The translations under genes and the position numbers were made by a program. The notes beneath the pieces are model-generated. The model was not told the DNA's origin, made no database searches, and was given only the letters and a program-made list of their open reading frames with translations. Below are positions 41,961-51,350 of a stretch of DNA of 64,000 bases, piece after piece (positions within the stretch are counted from its first letter, which is position 1; each line of letters opens with the position of its first letter). This stretch comes from JADJRH01 sp046351455 (GTDB taxonomy: Bacteria; Myxococcota_A; Polyangia; Polyangiales; Polyangiaceae): positions 1-64,000 of the forward strand of contig JAXLYM010000008.1 in assembly GCA_046351455.1 (NCBI GenBank). Reading direction: 5' to 3'.

Positions 41961-43034
41961 TCAGTAGGCGCCCTGCATCGTGCCGGGCTGCGGGCTCTGG
42001 TAGTTCGGGTTGGTGCCCTTCACGAGGCCCGAGGACTCCAGGTAGTACGCGAGGCCGAGGACGACCGTCGTGGGGCCTCGCTCGTCGAGCGCGCGGCGGA
42101 CGGACGCCTCGATGCCGAACTCGCGGCTCGTGTAGCCGAGGCCCGCGCTCAAGACGTGCTGCTCCGCGCCCTGATCGTAACGGTAACCGGCGCGGATCGG
42201 GACCATGCCGGCGATCAGGTACTCGGCGCCGCCCATCACGCGCGCGGTCGGCTTGCCCCACGAGTTGAGATCCGCGAGTCCGTCGACCTCGATCGTGAAG
42301 CCGCTCGCCGCGTAGCCGATGCCGCCGCCCAAGAGCGCGGGCAGCACGCCGTTGTTGAGGAACGTGAGGTTCTGGCCGACGACCGAGATCGCGAGGCCGT
42401 CCGTGGGGCGGATCGTGAGGCCCGCGTCGAACGTGAACGTCTCCAGGAAGGGCTTGCGCGTCGTGCCGTCGACCAGGCCGCCCGAGAAGACGCTGTCGCC
42501 GAAGGGGCCGGCCCCGAGCTGCGTGCCGCGGTAGTAACGGCCGCCGACGCCGACGAGGAAGCGATCCGAGAGCGGGTAACCGAGCGCCAGGCGACCGTCG
42601 AGCGACTGGCGGTTCATGCCGTCGGGATCGAGGAACGACGCGACGAAGCTCACGCCGCCCGCGAGCCGGTTCGTGATGGAGTCCATGATCGCCGCGCCGT
42701 ACGCCTGACGCGCCGCCTCGGGCGTGAGCTGGACGATGCCTTCGAGGTGGTACGCCTGCGTCTCGGCGAGGTTCGCCGGGTTCAGGAACATCGCGCTCGT
42801 GCCGGAGCCCCACGCGCGCGCCGCCCCGTTCATGCCGGCGCTGCGGGCGGTCTCCGTGTCGCCCTCGTTCGTCGTCAAGGGGGGCGGGAGCTTGGACTGC
42901 GCCGCGCTCTCTGCCGTCACGGTGATGGCGGCCGCGAGGGCCAGAACCCCGGCGATCCACCGGAAAGGAGGGCGATGCATCGACGGGCGCATACCCGACG
43001 AACCAACTCCGGGCCAACTTCGACGCGCCGGCAT
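41961..43034 (-). CDS. PorV/PorQ-like outer-membrane beta-barrel protein
   Basis: 357 residues from ATG 43034, which has a perfect ribosome site (AAGGAG, seven bases upstream). An export signal (to about residue 45, TVTAESAAQS) precedes a mature N-terminus with SAGMNGAARAWGSGTSAMFL and NPANLAETQAY. This start, a turn into the barrel, is typical of PorV/PorQ and related FadL-like barrel families. The rest is alternating strands: GVGGRYYRGTQLGAGPFG, GLTIRPTDGLAISVVGQNLT, and GAEYLIAGMVPIRAGYRYDQ. In type IX secretion systems such proteins act as shuttles or anchors; no other such genes are here, so the role is unknown. Confidence 0.8.
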   Translation of the reverse strand: MPARRSWPGVGSSGMRPSMHRPPFRWIAGVLALAAAITVTAESAAQSKLPPPLTTNEGDTETARSAGMNGAARAWGSGTSAMFLNPANLAETQAYHLEGIVQLTPEAARQAYGAAIMDSITNRLAGGVSFVASFLDPDGMNRQSLDGRLALGYPLSDRFLVGVGGRYYRGTQLGAGPFGDSVFSGGLVDGTTRKPFLETFTFDAGLTIRPTDGLAISVVGQNLTFLNNGVLPALLGGGIGYAASGFTIEVDGLADLNSWGKPTARVMGGAEYLIAGMVPIRAGYRYDQGAEQHVLSAGLGYTSREFGIEASVRRALDERGPTTVVLGLAYYLESSGLVKGTNPNYQSPQPGTMQGAY

Positions 43035-43063
43035 CCTGCTCTCCTTAAATGGAGTCTTGAACT

Positions 43064-43093
43064 GGCCACTTTGGTGACCGGCGGTCACTGGCC
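43064..43093. promoter_or_regulatory. Inverted repeat upstream of the outer-membrane protein gene
   Basis: GTGACC-GGC-GGTCAC (43074-43088) is flanked by GGCCA and TGGCC, giving a bulged hairpin or an operator-like dyad 30-60 bases before the start at 43034. It could bind a dimeric regulator of that gene. No match to a known operator was recognised. Confidence 0.35.
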
Positions 43094-43399
43094 CTCTTCG
43101 CCTGGGGAAGCCTGGATCCAGGGGCTGATTGAACGACCCCTCTTGACCTGACGCACCCGCTGCTCGTGGTGGACGGGGGGACCGACACTCCGGGGCAAAA
43201 TGCCTGTCATCGCTACGCTTTTGCGGAAAACCGAGGGCGATCGCTTGACATCGTCCCTGGCAGCGTCCGCCGCGACCGCGTCCGCCGAGGTCCCGGACGC
43301 CGGGGTGCCACGCCGCCGTCATTGCAACGATGAGATGGAAAAAAAGGACCCGATTTCAGGTGGTTAAGTGGTTCCGCAGGCCGAGGTATGGACGCGGCA

Positions 43400-43417
43400 A
43401 GCTAGCCGGTGCTAGCT
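43400..43417. promoter_or_regulatory. Palindrome in the dnaA upstream region
   Basis: Perfect dyad AGCTAGC-CGGT-GCTAGCT. A second perfect dyad, CGAATTC-TTCT-GAATTCG, is at 43614-43631. Both are in the 703-base intergenic space 5' of dnaA and have the size of operator sites for dimeric regulators. Their AT content is above the local background. Confidence 0.4.
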
Positions 43418-43577
43418 CCTTCTTCCCGCTGCGAGGCGTCCTCCGACGCGCCGGCGGCGAACCCCGAAGCTCGAACGAGAACATGGCAAGGCCCCCCCAG
43501 AGACCCGGTCCGGATCGCAAGCGGTTTCGTGCGAAATCGCTCGCGCGACGGCCATCCGGACGGCCAGAACCGCTTCT

Positions 43578-43726
43578 TGTGGATAGTCCGTGGGGAGAGT
43601 GTAGACCAGGCCGCGAATTCTTCTGAATTCGGTCGGTTAGCTTGAGGCGCGTCCTTATTGCGCCTGTGGAAAACTTGGGGGGAGGTAATCGGCCCTCGGG
43701 CTCGAAGGGCACTTTTTTGTGGATGA
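43578..43726 (+). promoter_or_regulatory. DnaA-box-like sites upstream of dnaA (candidate oriC or autoregulation)
   Basis: The 703 bases before dnaA (43035-43737) hold no gene. Three sites match the DnaA box complement TGTGGATAA at 8 of 9 bases: TGTGGATAG (43578-43586), TGTGGAAAA (43665-43673) and TGTGGATGA (43718-43726, overlapping the possible start). All have the same orientation. The gap also has AT-richer islands such as the A-run at 43339-43346. These features suit either an origin of replication or self-control of dnaA by its product. A complete origin with a clear unwinding region was not seen. Confidence 0.5.
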
Positions 43727-43737
43727 CGACAGGTGGC

Positions 43738-45471
43738 ATGAGCGAACCCAAGACAGATGGACACGCCGTATTCGCCAAAGCTGTGGAGGAGACCCGCGCG
43801 CTTTCGCCGGCGACGTTCGAGCAGTGGTTCGGTGGGATTCAGTTCGACGACCTGACCGATGGTGTGCTGTCGCTGCGCGCGCAGAACGAATTCGTCCTTG
43901 ACTGGGTGCGCGACAACTACCTGCCCACGCTCGCGGAGCAGATCCGCAAGCTGACGGGCTGGAGCGTGCAGACGCGCTGGACGATCGATCCGCGGCTCGC
44001 GAAGCCGCTCGGGCAGCTGTCGTCCGCGGCGCCGATCCGTCCGCGTCCGCTCGCGGTGCGGCCCTCGTTCGCCACCCCCGGCGCCACGCCGAGCGCGGCC
44101 GCGAACGGGACGCCGAGCGCGACGAGGTCTTCGTCCGCGCCGCCGCCTCCGCCGGTCTCGACGCCGGAGCCCGCGGCGCTCGAAGAGGCGATGCTGAACG
44201 GGTACGCGATCGCGGCGGGCTCGGCGAACGACGTCGACGCGCTCGATCAAGGCGCGCCCGCGGAGGAGGCGCCCGCGGTGCCCGCGAGCGTGCGGCCGTC
44301 CGCGTCGGACGACGTGCGGCAGGCGATCTTGAACGGGGCCTCGAACCCGCGCTCGATCATCCCGCGGCCGATCCACCTCGTGGAGGCGCCCGCGCCCGCT
44401 AGCGATCCGCGGCGCAACGTGGAGATCGCGCCGGCTCCGCGCAGCGTGCGCGAGGACCTGAACCCGAAGCACACGTTCGCGACGTTCGTGGTCGGGCCGT
44501 CGAACCAGCTCGCGCACGCGGCGGCGATCGCGGCGGCCGGCGGCGGCGGGCGTCGCTACAACCCGCTCTTCATCTGCGGCGGCACGGGGCTCGGCAAGAC
44601 GCACCTCGTCCACGCGATCGCGCACCGCGTGTACGACGAGCGACCGAACGCCCGCATCATCTACGTGTCGGCGGAGCGGTTCACGAACGACTTCATCACG
44701 GCCATCCAGCACCATCGCATGGACGAGTTCCGCGCGAAGTACCGGACGGCGTGCGATCTGTTGCTCGTGGACGACATCCAGTTCCTCGCGGGGCGCGAGC
44801 AGACGCAGGAGGAGTTCTTCCACACCTTCAACGCGCTCCACTCGTCGGATCGGCAGATCGTCGTCACCAGCGACAAGTACCCGCAGAACCTGGAGCGCAT
44901 GGCCGACCGGCTCGTGTCGCGGTTCTCGTGGGGGCTCGTGGCCGACATCCAGGTGCCGGAGCTGGAGACGCGCGTCGCGATCGTGAGGCACAAGGCGCAG
45001 CAGGAGGCGATCACGATCGGCGACGACGTGGCGCTGCTCCTCGCGCAGACGATCTCGAGCAACGTGCGCGAGCTGGAGGGCACGCTGATCCGGCTCGCGG
45101 CGAAGTCGTCGCTGACGGGGCGGCCGGTGGATCTCGCGTTCGCGAAGGCGGAGATCAGCGCGACGGCGCCGCGCGCGGATCTGATGAGCGTCGAGGACAT
45201 CCAGCGCGCGGTGTGTCACCACTTCCACCTGCGCTCGATCGATCTGACGTCGAAGGACCGCCACAAGAGCGTCGCGTTCGCGCGGCACGTGGCGATGTAC
45301 CTGTGCAAGCAACGCCTCAAGTGCAGCTTCCCCGAGATCGGGCGCGCGTTCGGCAACCGCGATCACACGACGGTGATGAGCGCGGTCCGCAAGATCGAGG
45401 CGCAGCGCGAGAGCGATCCGCAGGTGCGCGCGCACCTGGAGGCGCTGGAGCGCAAGCTCGCCGAGGCGTGA
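43738..45471 (+). CDS. dnaA: Chromosomal replication initiator DnaA
   Basis: 577 residues from ATG 43738; an in-frame ATG at 43723 is an alternative. Domain I: FAKAVEETRALSPATFEQWF. Domain II is a long Ala/Pro linker (about 90-235). Domain III has Walker A GGTGLGKTH (about 281-288), Walker B LLLVDDIQFLAG, the sensor and arginine-finger block RLVSRFSWGLVADIQVPELE, and SSNVRELEGTLIRLAAK. Domain IV has CSFPEIGRAFGNRDHTTVMS, the helix-turn-helix that reads DnaA boxes. It starts replication by opening oriC. dnaN does not follow; the next gene is an NHL-repeat lipoprotein 80 bp downstream. Confidence 0.97.
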   Translation: MSEPKTDGHAVFAKAVEETRALSPATFEQWFGGIQFDDLTDGVLSLRAQNEFVLDWVRDNYLPTLAEQIRKLTGWSVQTRWTIDPRLAKPLGQLSSAAPIRPRPLAVRPSFATPGATPSAAANGTPSATRSSSAPPPPPVSTPEPAALEEAMLNGYAIAAGSANDVDALDQGAPAEEAPAVPASVRPSASDDVRQAILNGASNPRSIIPRPIHLVEAPAPASDPRRNVEIAPAPRSVREDLNPKHTFATFVVGPSNQLAHAAAIAAAGGGGRRYNPLFICGGTGLGKTHLVHAIAHRVYDERPNARIIYVSAERFTNDFITAIQHHRMDEFRAKYRTACDLLLVDDIQFLAGREQTQEEFFHTFNALHSSDRQIVVTSDKYPQNLERMADRLVSRFSWGLVADIQVPELETRVAIVRHKAQQEAITIGDDVALLLAQTISSNVRELEGTLIRLAAKSSLTGRPVDLAFAKAEISATAPRADLMSVEDIQRAVCHHFHLRSIDLTSKDRHKSVAFARHVAMYLCKQRLKCSFPEIGRAFGNRDHTTVMSAVRKIEAQRESDPQVRAHLEALERKLAEA

Positions 45472-45551
45472 CGGCTCCCGTGACGACGTAGGCCTGCGGC
45501 CTCCCAGCGGCTGATCCGAAACCGGAGCGGCGCTCGCTCGTAGACCTCGGC

Positions 45552-47216
45552 GTGCGCTCCCTGATTCGCTCCGCTCTCCTCACCTCCCCTCTCCTCCTGG
45601 CGCTCGCGATGATCGGATCCGGCTGCGATCCGGCTGGATCCGGCGCGCCTCCGCCGAAGACCGCCGCGGCGACGAGCGCGTCTTCGGGCGCGGCGACGAA
45701 GCTCGCGGACGTGCCGGGGCTGCGCGGGGAGACGGTGCCTCTGCCGCCCGCGGACAAGCGCGTGGAGGTGCCGGGGTTCGACGGGGCGACGAAGTGGCTC
45801 AACGTGGATCGGCCGCTCTCGCTCGAGGATTTGAAGGGGCGCGTGGTGGTGGTCGACTTCTGGACGAGCTGCTGCATCAACTGCCTGCAGACGCTGCCGA
45901 CTCTGAAGAAGCTGGAGGAGGCCTTCCGCGGCGCGCCCGTGGTCGTCGTCGGCGTGCACTCGCCCAAGTTCGATGAAGAAGGCGACGCGGAGCGGCTCGT
46001 GGACGTCGTGCTCGACAACCGGATCGAGCACCCCGTCGCCGCGGACGGTCAGATGAAGGTGTGGCAAGCGTGGGGCGTCGAGGCGTGGCCGACCGTCGCG
46101 GTGCTCGACACGAACGGCAAGGCGCTGTGGGCCGGATCCGGGGAGCCGGAGTACGGCGAGCTGTCCGCGGTGGTGCGCTCGGCGCTGCGCGAAGGGGAGG
46201 CGAACGGCGCGCTCGCGAGCGGCGAATTCGCTCGGCTCAAGCCGGAGAAGGACACGGCGGGCGCGCTGCGGTTTCCGAGCAAGGTGACGGCGCTCGCGGA
46301 CGGCGGGCTCGCGATCGCGGACACGGGGCACCATCGCGTCGTGATCACCGACAAGGACGGGAAGGTCACGGACGTGATCGGATCCGGCGCGCAGGGGAAG
46401 AAGGACGGCGCGTTCGCGGAGGCGATGTTCTCGCGGCCCGCGGGGATGACGGAGTCGCTCGGCGATCTGTACGTGGCGGACACGTGGAACCACGCGATCC
46501 GGAAGATCGATCGGCGCGACAAGACGGTCACGACCGTGGCCGGCACCGGCGAGCTCGGGGGGATGCTGCGCGACAACCGCGTGCGCAAGGGGACCGACGT
46601 GGCGCTACGATCGCCGTGGGACGTGCTCGCGATCGGGGATCGGATCTTCGTCGCGCTCGCGGGGTCGCACCAGATCGGGCTCTTGTCGTCGAAGACCGGG
46701 GAGTTTCGGCTGTTCGCGGGGACCGGGCAGGAGGCGCGCCGCGACGGGGAGCTGCTCGACGCGGCGTTCGCGCAGCCGAGCGGGCTCGCGATCGACAAGG
46801 ACCTGAAGGAGCTGTTCGTGCTCGACAGCGAGACGTCGAGCGTGCGCGCGATCGATCTGCAGAAGGGCGCGGTGCGCACCGTCGTCGGCAAGGATCTGTT
46901 CGTGTTCGGGGACGTGGACGGCGACAAGGACACGGCGCGGCTGCAGCACCCGCTCGGGATCGCGTGGAGCGACGGGGCGCTCTACGTCGCGGACTCGTAC
47001 AACTCGAAGATCAAGCGCGTCGATCCGGTGAGCGGCGCGACGAGATCGCTGCTCGGCGGGCGCGATGACAAGGTCGTGGACGAGCCGGCGGGGCTCGCGG
47101 TGGTCGGATCGGACCTCGTGATCGCGGACACGTTCCATCACCGGCTGCTGCGCGTGCCGAACAAAGGCGCGGGGGCGCCGCTGCCGATGACGCTCACCAA
47201 CGTGCCGGAACGCTGA
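45552..47216 (+). CDS. NHLRC2-like thioredoxin-fold and NHL-repeat lipoprotein
   Basis: 554 residues from a GTG start. A lipoprotein signal ends at MIGSGC. A thioredoxin-like domain (about 75-215) has VVVVDFWTSCCINCLQTLPT, in which CINC is the redox pair; WPTVAVLDTNGKALW is the matching C-terminal strand. The rest is a six-bladed NHL propeller with repeats such as ALADGGLAIADTGHHRVVIT, LYVADTWNHAIRKIDRRDKT, LFVLDSETSSVRAIDLQKGA and LYVADSYNSKIKRVDPVSGA. This order matches NHLRC2 of animals and bacterial homologues. Presumed periplasmic redox or scaffolding protein. Its stop touches the stop of the convergent kinase gene (TGATCA). Confidence 0.88.
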   Translation: MRSLIRSALLTSPLLLALAMIGSGCDPAGSGAPPPKTAAATSASSGAATKLADVPGLRGETVPLPPADKRVEVPGFDGATKWLNVDRPLSLEDLKGRVVVVDFWTSCCINCLQTLPTLKKLEEAFRGAPVVVVGVHSPKFDEEGDAERLVDVVLDNRIEHPVAADGQMKVWQAWGVEAWPTVAVLDTNGKALWAGSGEPEYGELSAVVRSALREGEANGALASGEFARLKPEKDTAGALRFPSKVTALADGGLAIADTGHHRVVITDKDGKVTDVIGSGAQGKKDGAFAEAMFSRPAGMTESLGDLYVADTWNHAIRKIDRRDKTVTTVAGTGELGGMLRDNRVRKGTDVALRSPWDVLAIGDRIFVALAGSHQIGLLSSKTGEFRLFAGTGQEARRDGELLDAAFAQPSGLAIDKDLKELFVLDSETSSVRAIDLQKGAVRTVVGKDLFVFGDVDGDKDTARLQHPLGIAWSDGALYVADSYNSKIKRVDPVSGATRSLLGGRDDKVVDEPAGLAVVGSDLVIADTFHHRLLRVPNKGAGAPLPMTLTNVPER

Positions 47217-50200
47217 TCAAAGAGAGGCGAGGGCTTCGCGGGCGTCTTCGAGGACGAGGTTGTTCGTCTTGGCGGCGGCCAGCGTCGCGACCTCGTCCAG
47301 CTCGCGGCGGGCCTCTTCCGTGGCGCCGCGGTGCTTCATCAGCGTGCCGATCAAGAGGCGGCCTTCGAGCGCGTCGGTCACGTAACCGTAGGCGGTCGCG
47401 TAGCGCACCAGGTCGCGGAGGAGCTGCTCGGCGCCGGCGACGCCGCTGAGGCCGTCGAGGTAGGCGAGGTGCATGCGATTCAACGAGACGAGGCGCTCGC
47501 TCCCGGCGGCGCGCGCGATCTCGAGCGACTCGGTCAAGGCGGCGTACGCGCGCGGCAGATCGGCCATGCGACGCGCGGCCTCACCGAGGTTGTGGAGCGT
47601 CACGGCGATGTCGTAGCGGAGGTTCGCGGCGCGCGCGATCTGCACGGCCTGCAGGCTCGCCTCGATGCCCGTCTTGTAGTCGCGGCAGTAGAGGTACGCG
47701 AGGGCGCGCTGCTTCGCGCGGGCGCACGCGGCGGCGAGATCGCCCGGATCCGAGAGCTCCTCCGCGCGATCCAGGGCGCGCAACGCCGCGGGGAGATCCA
47801 TCATCGCGGAGCGCACCGAGGAGATCACGAGCAAGAGGCGCGCGTCCTCGACCGGGCCCATCGCCTCCATCTTGTCGACGGCGCGCACGGCGCGGGTGAA
47901 GTCGCCTCCGCGCACCGCGGCCTCCGCCTCGATCAAGAGGGCGCGGCGGCGCTCCTCCGCGAGCTCGGGGCGATCCGCGGTCAGCTCGAAGGCCTCGTCG
48001 AGGCGGCGGTAACACTCCTCGAAGAGGTTCGCGGAGGCGACGGCGCGCGCCACGTCGACGCGGGCAGAGACGCGCTCCTCGATCGTGCCGGCGGCGTCGA
48101 TGCGCTCGATCGCCCGGCGCGTCAGGTCCGAGATCTCCGGCGCGCGACGGACGTGGAACACCGCGCCCGCGAGCGCGCCCAACCACTGCAAGAGCTCCGA
48201 CGCGGTGCGGCGCTCCATGTCCGCGAGATCCAGCGCGCGCGACAGGAGGGAGATCGCAGGCTCCAGCTGGCCGAGGCGGATCTTGTGCGCGCCGGCCCGC
48301 GCGTAGAACGAGGCCGCGCGGTCGCGATCGCCCGCCTCGGAGAGGTGGCTCGCGATGCGCTCCGCGTGCTCGACGCTGTCCTCGCCGAAGGCCGTCATGT
48401 ACGCGGCGGCCGAGGCCGCGTGCAGCTCGCGGCGGCCCTCCGGCGGCAGCAGATCCAGGACGATCTCGCCGTGCGTGGGCGACGCGAAATCGACCTGCGC
48501 GGGGCCCGTCGCGCGGAGGATGTCCTTCGCGGCGAGCTGCGCGACCGCGCGATCCACCTGCGACACCTTCTGGCCGAGCAGCGCCGCGAGCACCTCCGTC
48601 GACGCGGATCCGCCGAGGATCGCCGCGGCCTGCGTGACCGCGCGCAGCTCCGACGGGAGGCGCGCCACGCGGGTCGCGATGAGCGCGCGCAGCGATCGCG
48701 GCACCGCCATCGCGCCGTCGAGCCGAAGCCGGAGGCCGCCCGACACCGTGCTCACCGCGCCCGAGTCGACGAGCTCCTTCAGCAGCTCTTCGAGGAACAA
48801 CGGGTGTCCGCCCGCGCGCTCGCGGCAGAACGAGAGGAGCTCCGGCGGGACGACCTTCGCGTTCACGCGGCTCGACACGAACTTCGCGGTGTCGTCGTCG
48901 GAGAGCTGGCCGAGATCGATCGTGTGCAGGTGCTTGTGCGCGACGAACGCGTCGACGAGGTGCGCCTTCTTGAGCTGCGGGCCCGGCTCCGTCGACTCCT
49001 CCGTCGCGTCGCGCACGGTGAGGAGGAACACGGCGCGCAGGCCCGGTGAGCGGCTCGCCGCCGAGACGATCGCCTCGAGCGAGGGGCGATCGATGTTGTG
49101 CGCGTCGTCCCAGGCGAACACGTGGAGGCGGTCGTCGCAGAGGCCCTGCGCCATGCGGCCGAACGCCGATCGGAGCGACTGCGCCGTCACCACCGACGAC
49201 GCGCCGCCGCGGCGGCTCGGGTGGTCCTCGGCCATCGTCGCGCCGAGCTGGTGCAGCACCGCGGACGACTCCTCGTCCTGCAAACCGAGCGCGCGCAGCC
49301 GCGGCAACACCTCGCGGATCTTGCCCTCGTCGTCGCCCTCCTGGACGCCGCACAGCACCTGGAGCATCGCGGTGAGGGCGCTCCACGCAACGTCGCCGCC
49401 CGCGCGCGGGCACGTCGCCGTGTAGAAGCCGACGTTGTAGTTGCCCTTGAGGAGGCGGCGCTCCATCTCCGCGGTGAGGCGCGATTTGCCGATGCCCTTG
49501 CCGCCCGTGACGATCGCCACCTGCGCGCGGCGACGCGTGGCGGCCGCGAGGATGTCGCCGAGCTTGCGCAGCTCGTCGGTGCGGCCGATGAAGCGACCGT
49601 ACATCTGCGACGGCGGGCGCGCGTGCGACACGACCCGGCCGCCCTCCGGGATCGTGCGGCCGGAGACGGGCAGCTCCTCCGTCGTGAAGGCCTGACGGAT
49701 GATCCGCGCCGCGAGCTGCGAGACGCACACCGCATGATCCGCCGCGCGCGAGAGGAGCTGCGCGGTCGCGACGAGGCCGGCGAGGCGCTGGTCCTTCACC
49801 GGCTCGCCTTGGGCGTCGACCACGATGCGCGCGACGTGGATGCCGGCGCACACCGCCGTGCCGCCGATGCGCGCGCGCTGGATCACGAGGGCCGCGCGGA
49901 CGGCGGCCTCCGTGTCGCGGCCGTCCACCTCCGCGAGGCCGAAGAGCGCGGTGATCTGCGTCGCGTCGGATTCGAGGATCGTCGCGCCGTAGCGGTGGAG
50001 CACGACGCTCGCGCGGCGCATGACGGAGCCCGCGCCCTCGGACTCGGGACCGTCGCGATCGCGCTCGGATCCGAGGCTCAGCACGAGCGCGGTCACCTCG
50101 CGGCGCTGCCCGAGCTCCGACGGGCGCACGAACGCCTGCGCGATGTCCTTCGTCGATGGGCCGGCCGTCGCGGGGTTCGCCGTGCGGCTGTTGCCGGTGT

Positions 50201-51323
50201 TCGCGCGCGGCACCTCGACGGGCGTGCGCTCGTTCGCGGCGACGTGCTCCTCTTCGAAGACGGAGGGCGCGAGCTCGGGCCCGGTCGGGTTCTCGCGGAA
50301 GGGGCCGATGAATTCGGCGAGGTCGTTCGCGCCGAAGCGCTCCGCCGCGCTGTAGAAGTAGCCGAGCAGCTCGTCGTGGAGGCGGCCCGCGTCCGGGAAG
50401 CGATCCTTCGCGTGCTTCGCGAGCATCTTGCCGAGGATGTCGGTGACCGCCTTCGGCACGTCCGGACGGAACAGCTCCACCGGGGGGAATTCGCCGGCCT
50501 TCACGCGGCGCAGCGTCTCGAACGAGGTGGGCGCGGTGAACGGGTTCTGGCCCGTGATCATCTCGTAGAAGACGGTGCCCAGCGAGAAGATGTCGCTGCG
50601 GCCGTCGACGTTCTCGGCGCGGCTCTGCTCGGGGCTCATGTACGCGAGCTTGCCGCGCACGCGGCCCATCTCTTCGTCGCGCGACTCGTCGACGATCGAG
50701 TCGATGGCCTTCGCGATGCCGAAGTCGGTGACCTTCACCTCCCCTTCCCAGGACACGAGCACGTTCTGCGGAGAGATGTCGCGGTGCACGATGCCGAGCG
50801 GGCGCGACTGCTCGTCGCGGCGGCGGTGCGCGTGATCGAGCGCCTTCGCGACCTCCGCCGCGATGAAGACGGCCATGCCGAGCGGGACGTCGCGCTTCTG
50901 CCTTCGGCAGCGCTGGAGCACCGACGCGAGGTCGAGCCCCGGCACGTACTCCATCGCGATGAAGTAGCTCGTCGGCTCTCCGGTCGGGTGATCGACGCGG
51001 CCGAGATCGAAGACCTGGACGATGTTCGCGTGCGAGAGGCGCACCGCGAGCTTCGCCTCGTGGACGAACATGTCGACGAACTTCGGGTGCTCCGCGAGCT
51101 TCGGGAGGATCCGCTTGATGACGAGGACCTTCTCGAAGCCCTCGACGCCGAAGCTCTTCGCCTTGAACACCTCGGCCATGCCGCCTTCGCCGAGGCGCTC
51201 GAGAAGGCGATACCGACCGAACGATTGCTCCAACGTGGGTTTCCCCGAGGGCTGCGCGAAGACGCGCGCTCTCTCTGGATGCGGTCGCGGCGCGGGGGGC
51301 GTCGCGAGCTTTCGGCGGAGCAT
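47217..51323 (-). CDS. Giant Ser/Thr kinase with cyclase-like, AAA ATPase and TPR regions (paralogue)
   Basis: 1368 residues. Kinase domain at about 35-310 with GEGGMAEVF, VIKRIL, HRDISPQN (near 178) and DFGIA; catalytic residues are intact. A linker leads to a worn class III cyclase domain at about 405-545 (VTALVLSLGSE, GATILESDATQITALFGLAE). The ATPase has GRTDELRKLGDILAAATRRR, Walker A TGGKGIGKS (near 606) and FAWDDAHNIDR as Walker B. About 600 C-terminal residues form TPR-like helical pairs. Same build as the gene at 23960-27886, but the two share motifs more than sequence. Cytoplasmic signalling protein; stimulus unknown. Confidence 0.92.
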   Translation of the reverse strand: MLRRKLATPPAPRPHPERARVFAQPSGKPTLEQSFGRYRLLERLGEGGMAEVFKAKSFGVEGFEKVLVIKRILPKLAEHPKFVDMFVHEAKLAVRLSHANIVQVFDLGRVDHPTGEPTSYFIAMEYVPGLDLASVLQRCRRQKRDVPLGMAVFIAAEVAKALDHAHRRRDEQSRPLGIVHRDISPQNVLVSWEGEVKVTDFGIAKAIDSIVDESRDEEMGRVRGKLAYMSPEQSRAENVDGRSDIFSLGTVFYEMITGQNPFTAPTSFETLRRVKAGEFPPVELFRPDVPKAVTDILGKMLAKHAKDRFPDAGRLHDELLGYFYSAAERFGANDLAEFIGPFRENPTGPELAPSVFEEEHVAANERTPVEVPRANTGNSRTANPATAGPSTKDIAQAFVRPSELGQRREVTALVLSLGSERDRDGPESEGAGSVMRRASVVLHRYGATILESDATQITALFGLAEVDGRDTEAAVRAALVIQRARIGGTAVCAGIHVARIVVDAQGEPVKDQRLAGLVATAQLLSRAADHAVCVSQLAARIIRQAFTTEELPVSGRTIPEGGRVVSHARPPSQMYGRFIGRTDELRKLGDILAAATRRRAQVAIVTGGKGIGKSRLTAEMERRLLKGNYNVGFYTATCPRAGGDVAWSALTAMLQVLCGVQEGDDEGKIREVLPRLRALGLQDEESSAVLHQLGATMAEDHPSRRGGASSVVTAQSLRSAFGRMAQGLCDDRLHVFAWDDAHNIDRPSLEAIVSAASRSPGLRAVFLLTVRDATEESTEPGPQLKKAHLVDAFVAHKHLHTIDLGQLSDDDTAKFVSSRVNAKVVPPELLSFCRERAGGHPLFLEELLKELVDSGAVSTVSGGLRLRLDGAMAVPRSLRALIATRVARLPSELRAVTQAAAILGGSASTEVLAALLGQKVSQVDRAVAQLAAKDILRATGPAQVDFASPTHGEIVLDLLPPEGRRELHAASAAAYMTAFGEDSVEHAERIASHLSEAGDRDRAASFYARAGAHKIRLGQLEPAISLLSRALDLADMERRTASELLQWLGALAGAVFHVRRAPEISDLTRRAIERIDAAGTIEERVSARVDVARAVASANLFEECYRRLDEAFELTADRPELAEERRRALLIEAEAAVRGGDFTRAVRAVDKMEAMGPVEDARLLLVISSVRSAMMDLPAALRALDRAEELSDPGDLAAACARAKQRALAYLYCRDYKTGIEASLQAVQIARAANLRYDIAVTLHNLGEAARRMADLPRAYAALTESLEIARAAGSERLVSLNRMHLAYLDGLSGVAGAEQLLRDLVRYATAYGYVTDALEGRLLIGTLMKHRGATEEARRELDEVATLAAAKTNNLVLEDAREALASL

Positions 51324-51350
51324 AGCCGAAATCGCGATCGTCCGGGGAAA

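Noticed and set aside
45472..45551. dnaN expected after dnaA
   Set aside because: The next gene is an NHL-repeat lipoprotein; no sliding-clamp sequence is present.
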